Assembly (NCBI RefSeq): GCF_029867415.1 | Contig: NW_026705410.1 | Span: 1-64,000, forward strand | DNA: 64,000 bases | From: Vicia villosa | Taxonomy: Eukaryota > Streptophyta > Magnoliopsida > Fabales > Fabaceae | Direction of reading: 5' to 3' | Shown here: piece by piece, positions 10,281 to 20,879 of the stretch | Numbering within the stretch: position 1 is the stretch's first letter | How the letters are laid out: each line of letters begins with the position of its first letter | The notes under the pieces: generated by a model | Told to the model about the DNA's origin: nothing | The model's input: the letters and a program-made list of their open reading frames with translations, nothing else | Databases searched by the model: none | Position numbers and translations under genes: made by a program

Positions 10281-10830
10281 AGGCAGTCACTTCAGTCCAA
10301 AGGGTCCGATTTCCTGCCAACGAAGTGCTGCCGAAATTGTACCGCGAACTGCTTTTCCTTATTCTGCTTTCATTTAACCGTCTATTTTCTCACAACGATT
10401 TCTACACTGGAAATTGTTGTGAACTTTTCATAGATCTAGCCTTACGTTAGGTTTATCGCTTTATTTTCCTTGTTTTTATTTTCTGCCATTTAAATTCCGA
10501 AGAACGATCCAGCCAACCTGTGGTGGAAGTTCGAGTACTTCAAGATTCAATTCAATCCAGATTTATTTTAATTCAGGTTTTTTATTTACCGCCTTATTTA
10601 TATTATTTATTTGCATGATATATTATATGCCATTTAATATGCTTATTATTATGAACCGAACCGATTTATGCATGTTTAATCGTATTAATATGTCTGGCTA
10701 AAATACTAAAGGTGTCGGTATGTAAAGTAAGTTAACCGTAGGGGTCCGAAATAAATTGGCTTAAATTATGTTTTATTAATTATCACTTATTTTTGGTTTA
10801 TATGTCTAGTTTAATTAGTAAGTCTTAAAA

Positions 10831-11220
10831 CCAATAGAGCGAAAGTTTGAGGGATTAGGACGGTCAAAGGTTAAAATCAATAGAGCGAAAGTTTGAGATC
10901 TTTAACTGGATAGTAGACATAGGACATTAGTTTTAAGGATGGCGAAAGCGTATTAAAACTAATTGGAACTTATTTATTTTCAAAAATTGTTTTTACACTC
11001 GAGCGGGATGGCGAAAGCGTACGTTAGGGATATTAGCATGTTCCGAGTCAACAGAGCGAAAGTTTGAGATTAGGAGATTTAAATAGATAACGACCTCGTA
11101 AAATAGGCATTTTATTAATTACATTGTTTCCAAAAAGCTCTTCTAAAATCTAATGGGATGGCGAAAGCGTACATTAGGATTAGGATAGTAGTCTGACTCA
11201 ACAGAGCGAAAGTTTGAGAC
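10831..11220. repeat. Interleaved repeat array in the R/U5 part of the Athila-like LTR
   Basis: Two short motifs alternate: CAAYAGAGCGAAAGTTTGAG (about 10832, 10875, 11050, 11199) and GGATGGCGAAAGCGTA (about 10938, 11006, 11157). Both share GCGAAAG. They lie downstream of the TATA box, so they would be transcribed. Confidence 0.85.
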
Positions 11221-11500
11221 GAGGATTTTTAACCAATTGGAATTAGTAAAGATTTTTAATTTAATTATGCAAAAGCCAATGGACCTTCGGATTACCTTTA
11301 GTTAAACGAAATACATACTGATACCTGTCTTTTATTATTATTCTTTATTCTCTCGCAATCACTTTCCCTTAGGAACAATCGAAATTTTAGTACTCCTAGC
11401 TTTACATAGTAACCTTAGATAACGGTAGATCGATTCATAGTCCCTGTGGATTCGATATCTTTTAAAACTACACGACACGACTGTGCACTTGCAGTTATCA

Positions 11501-12316
11501 GATTTATAGACACGTAAAGTCGCGATCAATGCTCAGATTATCAATTCTTAGCGTAGTTTATCATTCAATTCAGTTGGTAGGAATCAATTACATAAAGTTT
11601 GGTTTTGTTAGAATTGATGTCTAATTAAGCTTTAATGGTGAATAATTTCTAGAAAATTGGTGAGGTTAGAATGTAACATTAATTAAATTGTTGTATAGGA
11701 CATAACTTGCGTAATCTCCAACTAATCAATTAATTTTCGTTAGTGAATTGTCTTAAAACCATCTTTGGTATTTGTGGATTGAATAGGTATTAAAGTGATT
11801 AAATTCATATAAGAGTATAATATCTTTATTTTCACTTTAATACTTTCGCTTGCATTTTGAAACACCTCTGATAATCTATTTTAGAAAATTGGTCGAAATT
11901 TTATAAGGGTCTATTCACTCCATATAGACCATTTCTATTCCATATTCTCATCCAACAAATCCATCATATTGTGTGGTGTTTGTGGAAAAGCTTATTTGAT
12001 TCGGGGAGATTCAAAGTCCACCACAGTGTTTGGTACTTGTGTTAGATGATTGCAAGAGAGGTCTTGGTGTGAGGCTCGTTCAAATATCTAACATAGTGAA
12101 AAATTCATCAAGGTGTGAAGGGACTAGATGTACCATTGGTTTATAAGGGGAACTAGAATAATTTCTTGTGTTCATTTATTTTATGTAATTTAATATCTAA
12201 AGTTTATATTGCTAATAACATATAATTTTCATATCCAAAGAAAATTAAGAACATAGCGCAAAATCGAGAAAAAAATTAGGAAACCTTAATTCACCCCCAC
12301 ACTCTTAGGTTGCATC
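11501..12316. other. Unassigned AT-rich DNA between two elements
   Basis: No gene found. The stretch near 11890-12300, including TTCACCCCCACACTCTTAGG at 12290, resembles copia-type LTR/leader junctions, but no element boundaries could be fixed. Confidence 0.4.
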
Positions 12317-13486
12317 TGTTGAAAGTATTTTGGGTAAATATTTTCTAATATATCGTATCCACAGAGACTGAGTAATATTATTGCCGTTCTATAGTTAATT
12401 TATAATGAGTCATGAAAAGTATTGATTTGATTATGTGATCTCGAATTGTAATTAACAAAATAAGATTTAAATGTATGAAAGCTTAAAGACGAATAACAAT
12501 GGTGAATGAATATGTTGAGTTCTAGGGTTCATCAACCTATTCACATACAATAATCAATTAATCCACAAGTGACCATTATTTAAGTTATTATCTTCATTCA
12601 TCCTTAAAACTGATATTATGTCTAATGATAAATCTAGAACCACCTCTACCGGTATGATATTCGATCTCTCATAATAACTATAAAGATAAAGGGAATGAAC
12701 AACGATGATTTATGAAAACTTCTTCAAAACCTCATCTCTTATTATTCATCAACAAGTTAATGTAAAAACCTAGGGCGAAAGTATAAACCATATCCCTCGA
12801 TTGATAGTTCAACAATGATATAAAATAAAAGCAAGGTTTTTCATTGATAATAAAGCTTAAACAATTGTTCACATGAATTAATCAAAGTAATTGTATCTTC
12901 ATAGGTTAACTACTACCTTAAAATCAACACAATGGGGTTTAGCTCTCCATAGACATGAAAAACACACAAGATTTCATGGATGGATTCATCTTCATCAAGG
13001 GAATGTCTTCAATTGATGTTAAATTCTCCGTCGGAAATTGCTTTATGCTCTGGAATAGGATTTCTCTCTGAAATTCGTTCACCAAAAATCTCCCTCTTAT
13101 GAGGATTATGGCTTCTATTTATAACAATTTGGCCTTGTAACGTAGCCACCGCGACGCGGCATGGGCTGGCGCGGCGCGAACCCAAGTCAGAATGTTCTTG
13201 CGCGTCTCGCCCACGATTGGCGCGGCTCGCCCTTTGCTTAATCCCACTTATTTGTGATTTCTCTTCTTTAGAGCCTCTACGCTTGTGTGTTTCTTCGCCT
13301 TTGCTTCTTAACTTCAATATCTGCACAAATAACACCCAAAGTGACGCAAATGAATCCACAATTAGCATCGAACCTCTAAAGTTCAATTCTAACTATAAAA
13401 TCCTTCAAAAGCACAAGATATATTCACTTCCAGCTCAAAAGGTAGTTAGTTTGACAAATGAAAACACTACTAATTCACTCCTAACA
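12317..13486 (-). mobile_element. 3' LTR of the non-autonomous element, 1170 bp
   Basis: On the plus strand it runs from TGTTGAAAGTATTTTGGG to CACTCCTAACA. Its left 219 bases match 16480-16698. A minus-strand TATAAATAG (13123-13115) lies just downstream of a CpG-rich cluster at 13142-13230. Confidence 0.8.
13115..13230 (-). promoter_or_regulatory. LTR promoter: GC/CpG-rich repeat cluster plus TATA box
   Basis: Minus-strand TATAAATAG at 13123-13115 is preceded by a GCGCGG/GCGAC-rich stretch at 13230-13142, with short inverted CGCGCC/GGCGCG pieces. The surroundings are AT-rich, so the contrast is strong. Confidence 0.6.
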
Positions 13487-13502
13487 AACTCTCCCCAACT
13501 TA
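13487..13502 (-). promoter_or_regulatory. Polypurine tract next to the 3' LTR
   Basis: Minus-strand AAGTTGGGGAGAGTT immediately precedes the LTR start TGTTAGGAG. Confidence 0.75.
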
Positions 13503-13866
13503 GAGTTTTGTTTGTCCCTAAACAAAATTACTTACCTCAATGAATACAACAAAACATTCCAGCAATCATGCAACAAGTTTTTCAAAAAGGTTTTTCAAGT
13601 GGTTCGATTCAGTAACCAAATCAGATACTCTTCCTCTTCCTGCAAACTCAGAACATACACATGAAACAGATTTTGAAAGAAAATTACCTCCAAAAGTTCA
13701 AAACACTACATAATTGCAATTGAATCAGCACTAATCACTCTAATAAAAAAGTATGATGAATAATAAAGGGGTTAAACACTCATCCAAACAATTAAATCAA
13801 CAAGAATCCATATCATATGTTCACCATATTGTTAGCATCAAGTCCTGTGGAATCTGAGAATCAGAA

Positions 13867-13902
13867 GGTCTTTCCAGGGTTGTAATGTGGTTTAGATTTA
13901 AG
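13867..13902 (-). other. Conserved TTACAACCC motif in the 3' internal region
   Basis: The plus strand reads GGTCTTTCCAGGGTTGTAAT followed by GTGGTTTAGATTTAAG. It is about 380 bp from the PPT, as in the related element near 27896. Confidence 0.65.
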
Positions 13903-14141
13903 GGTTGTTCCTATTCTAGGGAAGCATCCGAATCATAACTCCTTCCTTTTTCTTTATACCTTTAACCTTCTCACCCATTCCTCTTTTTCACTCGTAGCTC
14001 GATGTTTCTCTCTTTTTTTTCAACAACTGTTTGCTTTCAAACGTTGTTCTTCTTTTGTTTCTTCTATTTTTTTTTCAAGCTACAAATTTCTTTCGTTCTT
14101 TGCAAATCACCATCTATATACTTACTCTTCTTTTGGTTATG

Positions 14142-14156
14142 ACTCTCCCCAACTTG
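14142..14156 (-). promoter_or_regulatory. Second, internal polypurine-tract-like sequence
   Basis: Minus-strand CAAGTTGGGGAGAGT repeats the core of the LTR-proximal PPT, about 655 bp upstream of it in element sense. A pyrimidine-rich run (14008-14090) adjoins it. The related element has the same arrangement at 28233-28251. Confidence 0.5.
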
Positions 14157-14159
14157 GAG

Positions 14160-15037
14160 ATCAACCTGTATTTAGATTCTATGCATGCTCCCCTAATTTC
14201 TATGAAGGTCGAAGAGAAAACACATCACCAAAATTTATGGTTGATGGTCCAAAACAAAACTTTTTATTGAGATCAAAACTCACCAGGTGTTTCCTTGGTG
14301 CATATGATGAAATTTATCTTGACCTCAGGCTCAAAGAATGATTAGCAAAGGATCACACTCTCACAGAAGAAAATAAGTTTTAAGATGGAATCGGCTCAAA
14401 GCAACTCTCAGATTCAAACAAGTGCCTAAATCACTTCCACAGATTTCCACAAAACGATGCGACAACTGGTTTAGCAAAATACAAACATGCCAAAGTAATC
14501 GATGGTCTCCTGCATATAGTAAACAATGGAAAGCTTTCCTCACAATGGTTAAGGCTAAGCCGATCCAGCAAAAATAATTGTGTACCATAAAGAACTTCTA
14601 TTAGTATTTACTACCACCCTATGTTTCATGCACACACTAAGAGTTAAAGTTTGAAATTTCATACCTGCCTTGTCATTTTTATTGAAAAATAAAGGGAAAA
14701 ATTAATTTTTCAAAAATTTCCACTCACTACCACTTTCATGCATGTTGCTCCATTGTTGGCATTCTCATTGTTTCGCTTGAGCTTTTCATTATGCTGTAGA
14801 AACTACTCATTCTAAACTGGGGATAAAACAAACTAATAATAACCAGAAAATTGAAAAATGCAAAAGAGTAAATCCACCTCCAAACTTGAAATAAACATTG
14901 ACCTCAATGTTTCAGAACAAGCCCGAGAGGGTTGACGTATTGCCATATCAATTGCATCTTCCTAGCTTTCACCGGAAAGGTCCCCATATTATTTCCTGAA
15001 ATAAAATAAGCAAAACAAAATAAAACATTAGAAGTGT
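14160..15037 (-). other. Non-coding 3' internal region of the element
   Basis: No gene found. Parts at 14420-14560 align by eye with 28490-28640 of the other Athila-related element (CAAGTGCC, ACAATGGAAAGC), so the two share a non-coding 3' module. Confidence 0.5.
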
Positions 15038-15072
15038 GGGTTACCTCCCACGAAGTGCCTCGTTTAACGTCA
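15038..15072 (-). other. Conserved non-coding motif (TGGGAGG...ACCC type)
   Basis: Minus strand: TGACGTTAAACG then AGGCACTTCGTGGGAGGTAA then CCC. A close relative is at 29121-29153. Similar sequences are common between pol and the 3' region of plant Ty3/gypsy elements; the role is unknown. Confidence 0.6.
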
Positions 15073-15100
15073 CATGGCTTGACGGTTCATGGTTGAATCA

Positions 15101-16171
15101 TCAACCATTGTCTCTTTTTCTTGGTACTTTTCTTACCAATGTGAAGCCCCAAAAGTATTTAAATTCTGCTTGTTTGGTTTCTTCATCCTTAATTCTTACC
15201 ACTTCAACTCGCGATCTCTCTTCCTTCATTTGTTTTTTCCTCTCCTCAAGAGAGATAACCTCCTTATCCGTTAATTTCTTCGTCGGTGAGAACCTATCCT
15301 TGATGAATTTGACAAATTTTTGCTTTAACTCTAAACCTTCTAAAGATGGGATGGTGATTTGCAAACGGCTAAACATTTCCATTGGCCGAAAGTAATGACT
15401 CTCATTCCCTTCTTTATTAGGAACTTGTAGAGGAAGTAATTCCAATGAGAGTTTATGCTCTTTTGTATTACTACTCTTCTTCAACTCTAAGTCCATCATA
15501 TTCTCTTTTGAAAAAGTTTCAACTTTTGAAGTTTCTAACTCATTCACGATTTCTTTGATTATATCCTCCTTTTTTGTTCCTTCGACTAACACATCATCTG
15601 CATTTTTAGGAGGTCTTGGATAAGGTAGCTTCATTGAGGGCTCATGCTCACTTTCTATATTTTTCTTGATGTTTATATGCTCTATATTATCCTTTTCAAC
15701 AACATCTTCCTTGTCATCATCATTGTTTGCAACTTCCTCATCAATCGCTTTTACACTCCTTATAGAAGTAGCATTGCAGGTTTCTACACAAGTCATAGGG
15801 TTTTGAAAAGTTGAGACTTGACTTACGTTTTGCTCGGTGAAGAATTTGGTAAGTTGAACATCTTGTGTTTCCCGATTTTGTTGAATGGCTAAAGAGAATT
15901 GCATGAATTGATTCATGGTTTCCTCTAACTCAGTAGGTCCTCTTTGATAACCTTGATTATAGTGTGAAAGCCCTTGTTGTTGGTATTCATGGTTAGCCAT
16001 ATGATACTCCATCGCATCTTCCGGTGTGCACCATCCGTTATCATAAAACTCATTAACTTGAGGCGTGAACTGTGACACACTTTGAAGGAGATACTCCATT
16101 TGTTGAAATAGGATCTCGTTTTGAGCATGAATCGCAACATTTATATTTGGGTCCCACATTCCGACAAACAA
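15101..16171 (-). CDS. Gag-like protein of a non-autonomous Athila-related element
   Basis: Frame of 356 codons, the only long one in the element, starting about 290 bp inside the PBS. The N-terminal third is Gln/Asn/Tyr-rich (MEYLLQSVSQFTPQVNEFYD, then YNQGYQRG). The middle is acidic (DDDKEDVVEKDNIEHI). The C-terminal part includes PYPRPPKN and FSRLQITIPSLEGLELKQKF followed by VKFIKDRFS, which resembles the gag-protease linker of Athila elements. No capsid domain or zinc knuckle was identified. It may be a packaging or structural protein rebuilt from Athila gag, or simply a remnant frame. The family link is a judgement by eye. Confidence 0.6.
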   Translation of the reverse strand: MFVGMWDPNINVAIHAQNEILFQQMEYLLQSVSQFTPQVNEFYDNGWCTPEDAMEYHMANHEYQQQGLSHYNQGYQRGPTELEETMNQFMQFSLAIQQNRETQDVQLTKFFTEQNVSQVSTFQNPMTCVETCNATSIRSVKAIDEEVANNDDDKEDVVEKDNIEHINIKKNIESEHEPSMKLPYPRPPKNADDVLVEGTKKEDIIKEIVNELETSKVETFSKENMMDLELKKSSNTKEHKLSLELLPLQVPNKEGNESHYFRPMEMFSRLQITIPSLEGLELKQKFVKFIKDRFSPTKKLTDKEVISLEERKKQMKEERSRVEVVRIKDEETKQAEFKYFWGFTLVRKVPRKRDNG

Positions 16172-16254
16172 ACATCTACAAAACTAGCAAACAAGTGAAA
16201 TAACAACTAAAAAAAATAATAATAAAAAATCAAAATTAAAAGACTATTGCACTA

Positions 16255-16425
16255 ACAAAATCTAAAATAAAGTAACTAACTAAAAATCTAAAATAAAGGA
16301 ACTAAACAAAAAAATCTAAAATAAAGGAACTAAACTACAAATCTAAAATTAAGTAACTAAACAAAAAATCTAAAATTAAGTAACTAAAGAAAAAATCTAA
16401 AATTAAGCAAATAACTAAAAATAAT
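16255..16425. repeat. AT-rich tandem repeat of about 28 bp in the element leader
   Basis: About six imperfect units of AAATCTAAAATWAAGKAACT followed by AAACAAA lie between the PBS and the gag-like start codon. Confidence 0.8.
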
Positions 16426-16458
16426 ATGACTATTGCAATGCATGCAATATTGACACAG

Positions 16459-16476
16459 TCCCCGGCAACGGCGCCA
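16459..16476 (-). promoter_or_regulatory. Primer binding site, tRNA-Asp type
   Basis: Minus-strand TGGCGCCGTTGCCGGGGA, three bases inside the LTR. This is the PBS commonly seen in Athila and several other plant Ty3/gypsy elements. Confidence 0.8.
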
Positions 16477-16479
16477 ATT

Positions 16480-16698
16480 TGTTGAAAGTATTTTGGGTAA
16501 ATATTTTTTAATATATCGTATCCACAGAGACTGAGTAATATTACTGCCGTTCTATAGTTAATTTATAATGAGTCATGAAAAGTATTGATTTGATTATGTG
16601 ATCTCGAATTGTAATTAACAAAATAAGATTTAAATGTATGAAAACTTAAAGACGAATAACAATGGTGAATGAATATGTTGAGTTTTAGGGTTCATCAA
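16480..16698 (-). mobile_element. 5' LTR remnant, 219 bp
   Basis: Matches 12317-12535 almost base for base and then stops abruptly at GGGTTCATCAA. The missing part includes U3 and the promoter, so this copy cannot start its own transcript. Confidence 0.85.
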
Positions 16699-17359
16699 TT
16701 TGCTTAAGTTGACGATTCATTGGGTAGTTGAAAAGATAGTGAATAATTACCTAATCAATTGGCTTGGTCTTAAAAACTATTTTTAAGATATAAAAAGGTT
16801 AGAAAAAAGACTTTTAAGAGTGTGTGTCAATTGGCTTAAAACTTATGAGCTACTTCATTACTTTTATAAGACTCTGGTCACTTAGACAATGACAACTTGA
16901 CGGACTTTAACACTATCTCTCTTAAATTGTTCCGAAGCTTCAAGATTCATTGTCAAATACAATGATCATATAAGCACTTCAATCTTGAATCTCTTTTTTT
17001 TTAAAGAGTCTTAAAATATTTTTTTAATTGGGTCACCATCATTAAAGAGTTGACAAGTATTGTCACCGACGTCAAACATCAACCGTTGTCGTCATCAAAA
17101 TTTTCAAAAAATCTTTTGTAGAATTATCAATTTTATACCTACAAACACCTAAATCAATAGACCTTGTAACTTCATTATTTTTTACTATGATTGAAAACCT
17201 TGGACATTTTCTTCCAATCCATAGTAACTTTCCCCAAATTTCCAACAACACCACTTCCATTATAAGGTCCACACCTCAAACTACAACACATAAGCATTTA
17301 TAGTCACCTGCACCTCTCCTTAAATAACCGACACATGTGACATTTGCCTATGGTTATAA
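16699..17359. other. Unassigned intergenic sequence
   Basis: No gene or element could be recognised. Confidence 0.4.
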
Positions 17360-17988
17360 CATACTAGAAAATTTGTTTTTAGTGACCGAGACCAAAAAAA
17401 TTTGGTCATTGTAGTGACCGAATTAGCTACCGAAATAAAATATTCATGAGCCAATTTTAATAGGTCACCAAATCGGTCAATAAAATACATCAGTCATCGA
17501 TTTAGAGACCAAAATTTAGTGACCGAAATTTCAATCACTGTAGTGACCGAATTAGCCACCAAAATTTAATATTCATAAGCAAATTTTGAGATGTCATTAA
17601 ATCGGTCATAAAAAATATTTTTTATGCAATTTAATTTATATATATAAATTAGAGACCAAAATTTCGGTCACTAATATTTTTTGTTTTGTTTTTTATTTTT
17701 AATTCTTTTTATTATATTATTACTTCCTTTCAAATTTTTTAAAGTTTTAATTCTCTTTCAATTTTAATTTTTAATAAAATTTTCATATTTTTTAATGTTT
17801 TAACATATATGTTTAAATATAAAATATAACAATAGATGTGAAATGGTATAGTGGTAAGTTGTTCAATTCTTAGGTATCACTACTTTTTATTTTATTTTAT
17901 GAAAAATAACACTAATTCAATTTTTTAGCTTTTTTGGTCTCTTTTTTTGTCTCTAATTCGATCACTAAAAGCGAATTTTTTAGTAGTG
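17360..17988. mobile_element. CACTA-like (En/Spm) non-autonomous element, about 630 bp
   Basis: The right end, read inward, is CACTACTAAAAAATTCGC then TTTTAGTGATCG. The left end is CATACTAGAAAATTTG then TTTTTAGTGACCG, a degraded version of the same terminus. Subterminal GACCGAAATT-type motifs repeat many times in both orientations, as is usual for CACTA elements. There is no coding capacity. A 3-bp target duplication was not evident (TAA left, ATG right), consistent with erosion of the left terminus. Confidence 0.65.
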
Positions 17989-18585
17989 ATGGTGCCCATC
18001 ATCTAACTTGACTCTTAAAGGAGTAGAAGGAATCAAGGATAAACTCAATGCTTCCACTAGGGGTGTGTAAATTGCACTCAAGGTCATTCCCAAAACCCCT
18101 TACACTTTCGTTTCTTAAGTACATACATTCTCCATTCTTTGGGCATTTTATCATTAACGCCCACTAACACTTTCTCTGCACTACCAATGGACCCAGCCTT
18201 CTTATCTCATACATTGAGATATCCAAACCAGAAATCACGATCAAACTATTGAACAAGATACTTGTAAGTTTATCGATTGGTTTGATTCGTCCCTGATTAT
18301 ATGATATAACTTTCCTTTGTCTCTAGCAATTTAACTTTGCTTGTATCACACGTATATGGACTACTCTTATAAACAAACATCGAGCAAAATTAAAATTATA
18401 TAATCAGATGAGCCATTGTTTACAGCGACATAATGATGCTAACCATGTCATTTCTTTTTCCATTAACTTACTGCTCCTTTAAAAAAGATGATCAAGATCC
18501 TACTCAAGATAATCTCAACTCTCAGGTAATCTACTTAAACTTAATGTTTTATATGTAAATTTTATAGTACAGAACCAAACATGAC
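17989..18585. other. Intergenic; 3' flank of the AAA-ATPase gene
   Basis: No gene found. The part nearest 18585 is presumably 3'UTR of the minus-strand gene; no clear poly(A) signal was identified. Confidence 0.4.
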
Positions 18586-20093
18586 CTATATATTTTCTCT
18601 ACCTAGTTCTTGTTCTTCATCATTGTAATTTTCTTCATTCTTAATCTCTTCTTTGATCATTTTCTTAGTTTGGAGGAATTTGATAAGGTCTTGTAGGATT
18701 TCTGTAGCATCAACATCCTTTGTAAGCTCTTCTGCTATTTCAGCTGGAGTAACTTCAACTTGTCCTAAAAGTTGTTCAATCTTTTCGTACAGTTCATGTT
18801 CGCTAATGCAAAGATAGTTGATGGCTAATTGCTTAAAAGCATAGAAGTTACAATATGACAAATGAATCTGCTTGTCCATTCTACCAGGCCTTAACAAAGC
18901 AGGATCAAGTCTTTCTTTGTGATTTGTTGTGAAAACAATTATGTGTTCCTCTCCACAGCACGACCAAAGACCATCAACAGCATTCAATAGTCCTGATAGT
19001 GTCATCTGTTGAAAAATTATAATCAAACATTAGTTTAAAATTATGTCATCATTGTAACTTTGACATGAACAAAAGAGTTCGATATAGTCGCATTCGAGTC
19101 ATCCCTTATTTATACTGAAATACATACCTTATTGGATCCATTATCAACCACTTCTTCATCTTTTTCTCGGTTCTGCAGATTAATAGTGCAATCAATATCC
19201 TCTATCACAAGTATAGAACGGTTGGACATTCTAAGAAGAAGCTGCCTCAAGCACTTATTGTCTATTACATCAGTGAGATCCAAGTCATAGATATCATAGT
19301 TGAGATAGTTAGCCATGGCTGCAATCAAGCTAGACTTGCCAGTACCAGGAGGACCATACAACAAGTAACCGCGTTTCCAAGCTTTTCCCGTTCTTCTATA
19401 AAACTCTTTAGCCTTCACAAACTTGTCCAAATCATTCACAATTTCTCTTTGAAGCTTTTCATCAATTGCAAGAGTGTTGAAACTCATTGGATGGTTGAAC
19501 TTAACAGGTTCATGACTCCAACTGTTATATTCATTTGAGTGAATCTTAACGGCTACGTTTCCTTGTTTAATTTTCTTAGCTACTTCCATCACATAAGGCA
19601 AATATGAATCAAAGATCTTATTCTTGTGTTTCTTGTGAAAAGTTATCTCGTATGATCTTATTTCTGCCACAGACGGGGACTCATGATCGTAATGACGAAT
19701 TCTCGACGAGTCCACAGATATGCAAATTAGTTTCCACTTTACACTAACACCTTCAAAAACATCACTCACTTCTTCATTTCTATCAATATTGAATGAAAGA
19801 TTTTTATGATCCTCAGATTTGCTTACTTTAACTCTGTCTGCTGAGACAGTTGCTTTAGTTCCAAGGTATATTTCTGCAGCCTCAAAAACTTGGTTTCTTG
19901 CCATCCCTTGAAATTCTTCAATGACTATGGTGAATTGCGCCGAAAATTGACGAAAAAGATGATGAATTCCTGATTGAAAAAAATGTAGAAGCTCATGAGG
20001 AACGAGTTCATTCGTGATAGTCCGCATTAGCACAATTGAGGTAATTGCAGGTACAAGAGCTTTGGTATCAAACATTTTCCTGACTTCAGTCAT
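18586..20093 (-). CDS. BCS1-type AAA-ATPase (AATP1/ASD-like), two exons
   Basis: Exon 1 is 20093-19128 (966 nt) and exon 2 is 19005-18586 (420 nt with stop), separated by a 122-bp GT-AG intron in phase 0, giving about 461 residues. Residues 10-35 form a hydrophobic N-terminal segment followed by the AAA-associated N domain typical of plant BCS1-like proteins. Walker A is GPPGTGKS (247-254) and Walker B is ILVIEDID (294-301). Exon 2 opens MTLSGLLNAVDGLWS and carries the sensor region IIVFTTNHKERLDPALLRPG with RMD. A Lys/Glu-rich tail ends the protein. All ATPase motifs look intact. Plant homologues are membrane-anchored ATPases of mitochondria or ER, often stress-induced; substrate and location here are not shown by the sequence. 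A second in-frame Met lies six codons downstream of the chosen start. It is the only host gene recognised. Confidence 0.9.
19006..19127 (-). other. Intron of the AAA-ATPase gene
   Basis: Donor AATAAG|GTATGTA (19128/19127) and acceptor TTTTTCAACAG|ATGACA (19006/19005) join codon 322 to 323 in phase 0. The splice falls just before the conserved TLSGLLN motif. Without splicing the frame stops five codons into the intron. Confidence 0.85.
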
Positions 20094-20258
20094 TGACGAA
20101 GATCAGAATATTGAATTCAATAGATTGAATCCTGCAAAACATAGGAAAATAATCAAAATTATAGTTTTGTTGAGATCCAGTCATGAAGACGTGCATACCA
20201 AGGTATTTGAATAAAGAGGCTATTTAAACCTAAAAAAATAAAGAAATCATAAAAACAA

Positions 20259-20260
<2 letters not shown>
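20094..20260 (-). other. Upstream region of the AAA-ATPase gene
   Basis: This interval should contain the 5'UTR and core promoter. No unambiguous TATA box was picked out, partly because the sequence is AT-rich. Confidence 0.4.

Positions 20261-20297
<37 letters not shown>
20261..20297. repeat. (TAA)n microsatellite
   Basis: Twelve uninterrupted TAA units about 170 bp upstream of the AAA-ATPase start codon. Confidence 0.95.
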
Positions 20298-20879
20298 CAA
20301 TTTTAACTTGACGTATTAATTCTTGATCAAGGTTGTAAAAACCACCGCGACAAAACGGTATTGAAAAAACTCCAATATAACTACTAACTATGATGAAAAG
20401 GAAATTGTGGTTAATTCAACCGCGAAAACGACAACAATCAGCATCGTCGTGATTATCAATCAATATTTACAGACATTCACATAAACAGAAATTGCAAGAT
20501 AAGTAAGTTTTGGAAGAAAATGTTACCACGCAGGAAGATCAAATGTTGCTTTCCTTCTTCGAGAGCTCAGACTAACAATACTAATTCTCTATTTATCAAT
20601 AAATTACGAACGAGAAAACCTACCCCTACTTTCTTTTTGGGTTCACATATATATACTGGTAAATATTTAGATCAAAATGTTAACTTTTTTACAAAAGTTT
20701 TGATTCCTTTCTACAATTGGTTAAAAAAATGATTATAGATCATTTTTTTTTAAATATATGGCACTGTGGCAGGATTAAAATAATGTGTACATTGTCTATT
20801 TGTATCTTCTCAATCTATAATTATTTCAATCTTCCTCAATCTTAAATCTTAACCATTTAATTAATTCAATGATAAAATA
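20298..20879. other. Intergenic, no feature recognised
   Basis: AT-rich sequence without a convincing gene. Confidence 0.4.

Larger units (their letters stand above)
9770..11500 (+). mobile_element. Athila-like 3' LTR, 1731 bp
   Basis: Begins TGATAACACG just after the PPT and ends GCAGTTATCA, with a perfect 7-bp terminal inverted pair TGATAAC/GTTATCA. It holds a palindrome cluster (10070-10215), a TATA box (TATAAATAG, 10272-10280) and an interleaved repeat array (10831-11220). The matching 5' LTR is not in the window, so no target duplication can be tested. Confidence 0.85.
12317..16698 (-). mobile_element. Non-autonomous Athila-related element, minus strand, 5' LTR truncated
   Basis: In minus-strand order: truncated 5' LTR (16698-16480), PBS (16476-16459), leader with short repeats, one gag-like ORF (16171-15101), non-coding 3' region, PPT (13502-13487) and complete 3' LTR (13486-12317). 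No protease, RT or integrase frame is present, so movement would need proteins supplied in trans. The 219 bases common to both LTRs show only a handful of differences. The truncated outer end prevents finding a target duplication. Confidence 0.8.

Noticed and set aside
13009..13543. Overlapping open frames of 125 and 108 codons in the 12317-13486 LTR
   Set aside because: They lie over the promoter and U3 on both strands, with no domain and no link to other coding.
17836..17870. tRNA-like TGGTATAGTGG and GTTCAATTC inside the CACTA-like element
   Set aside because: The two boxes are only about six bases apart, too close for a working tRNA-type promoter; probably a deleted remnant or chance.
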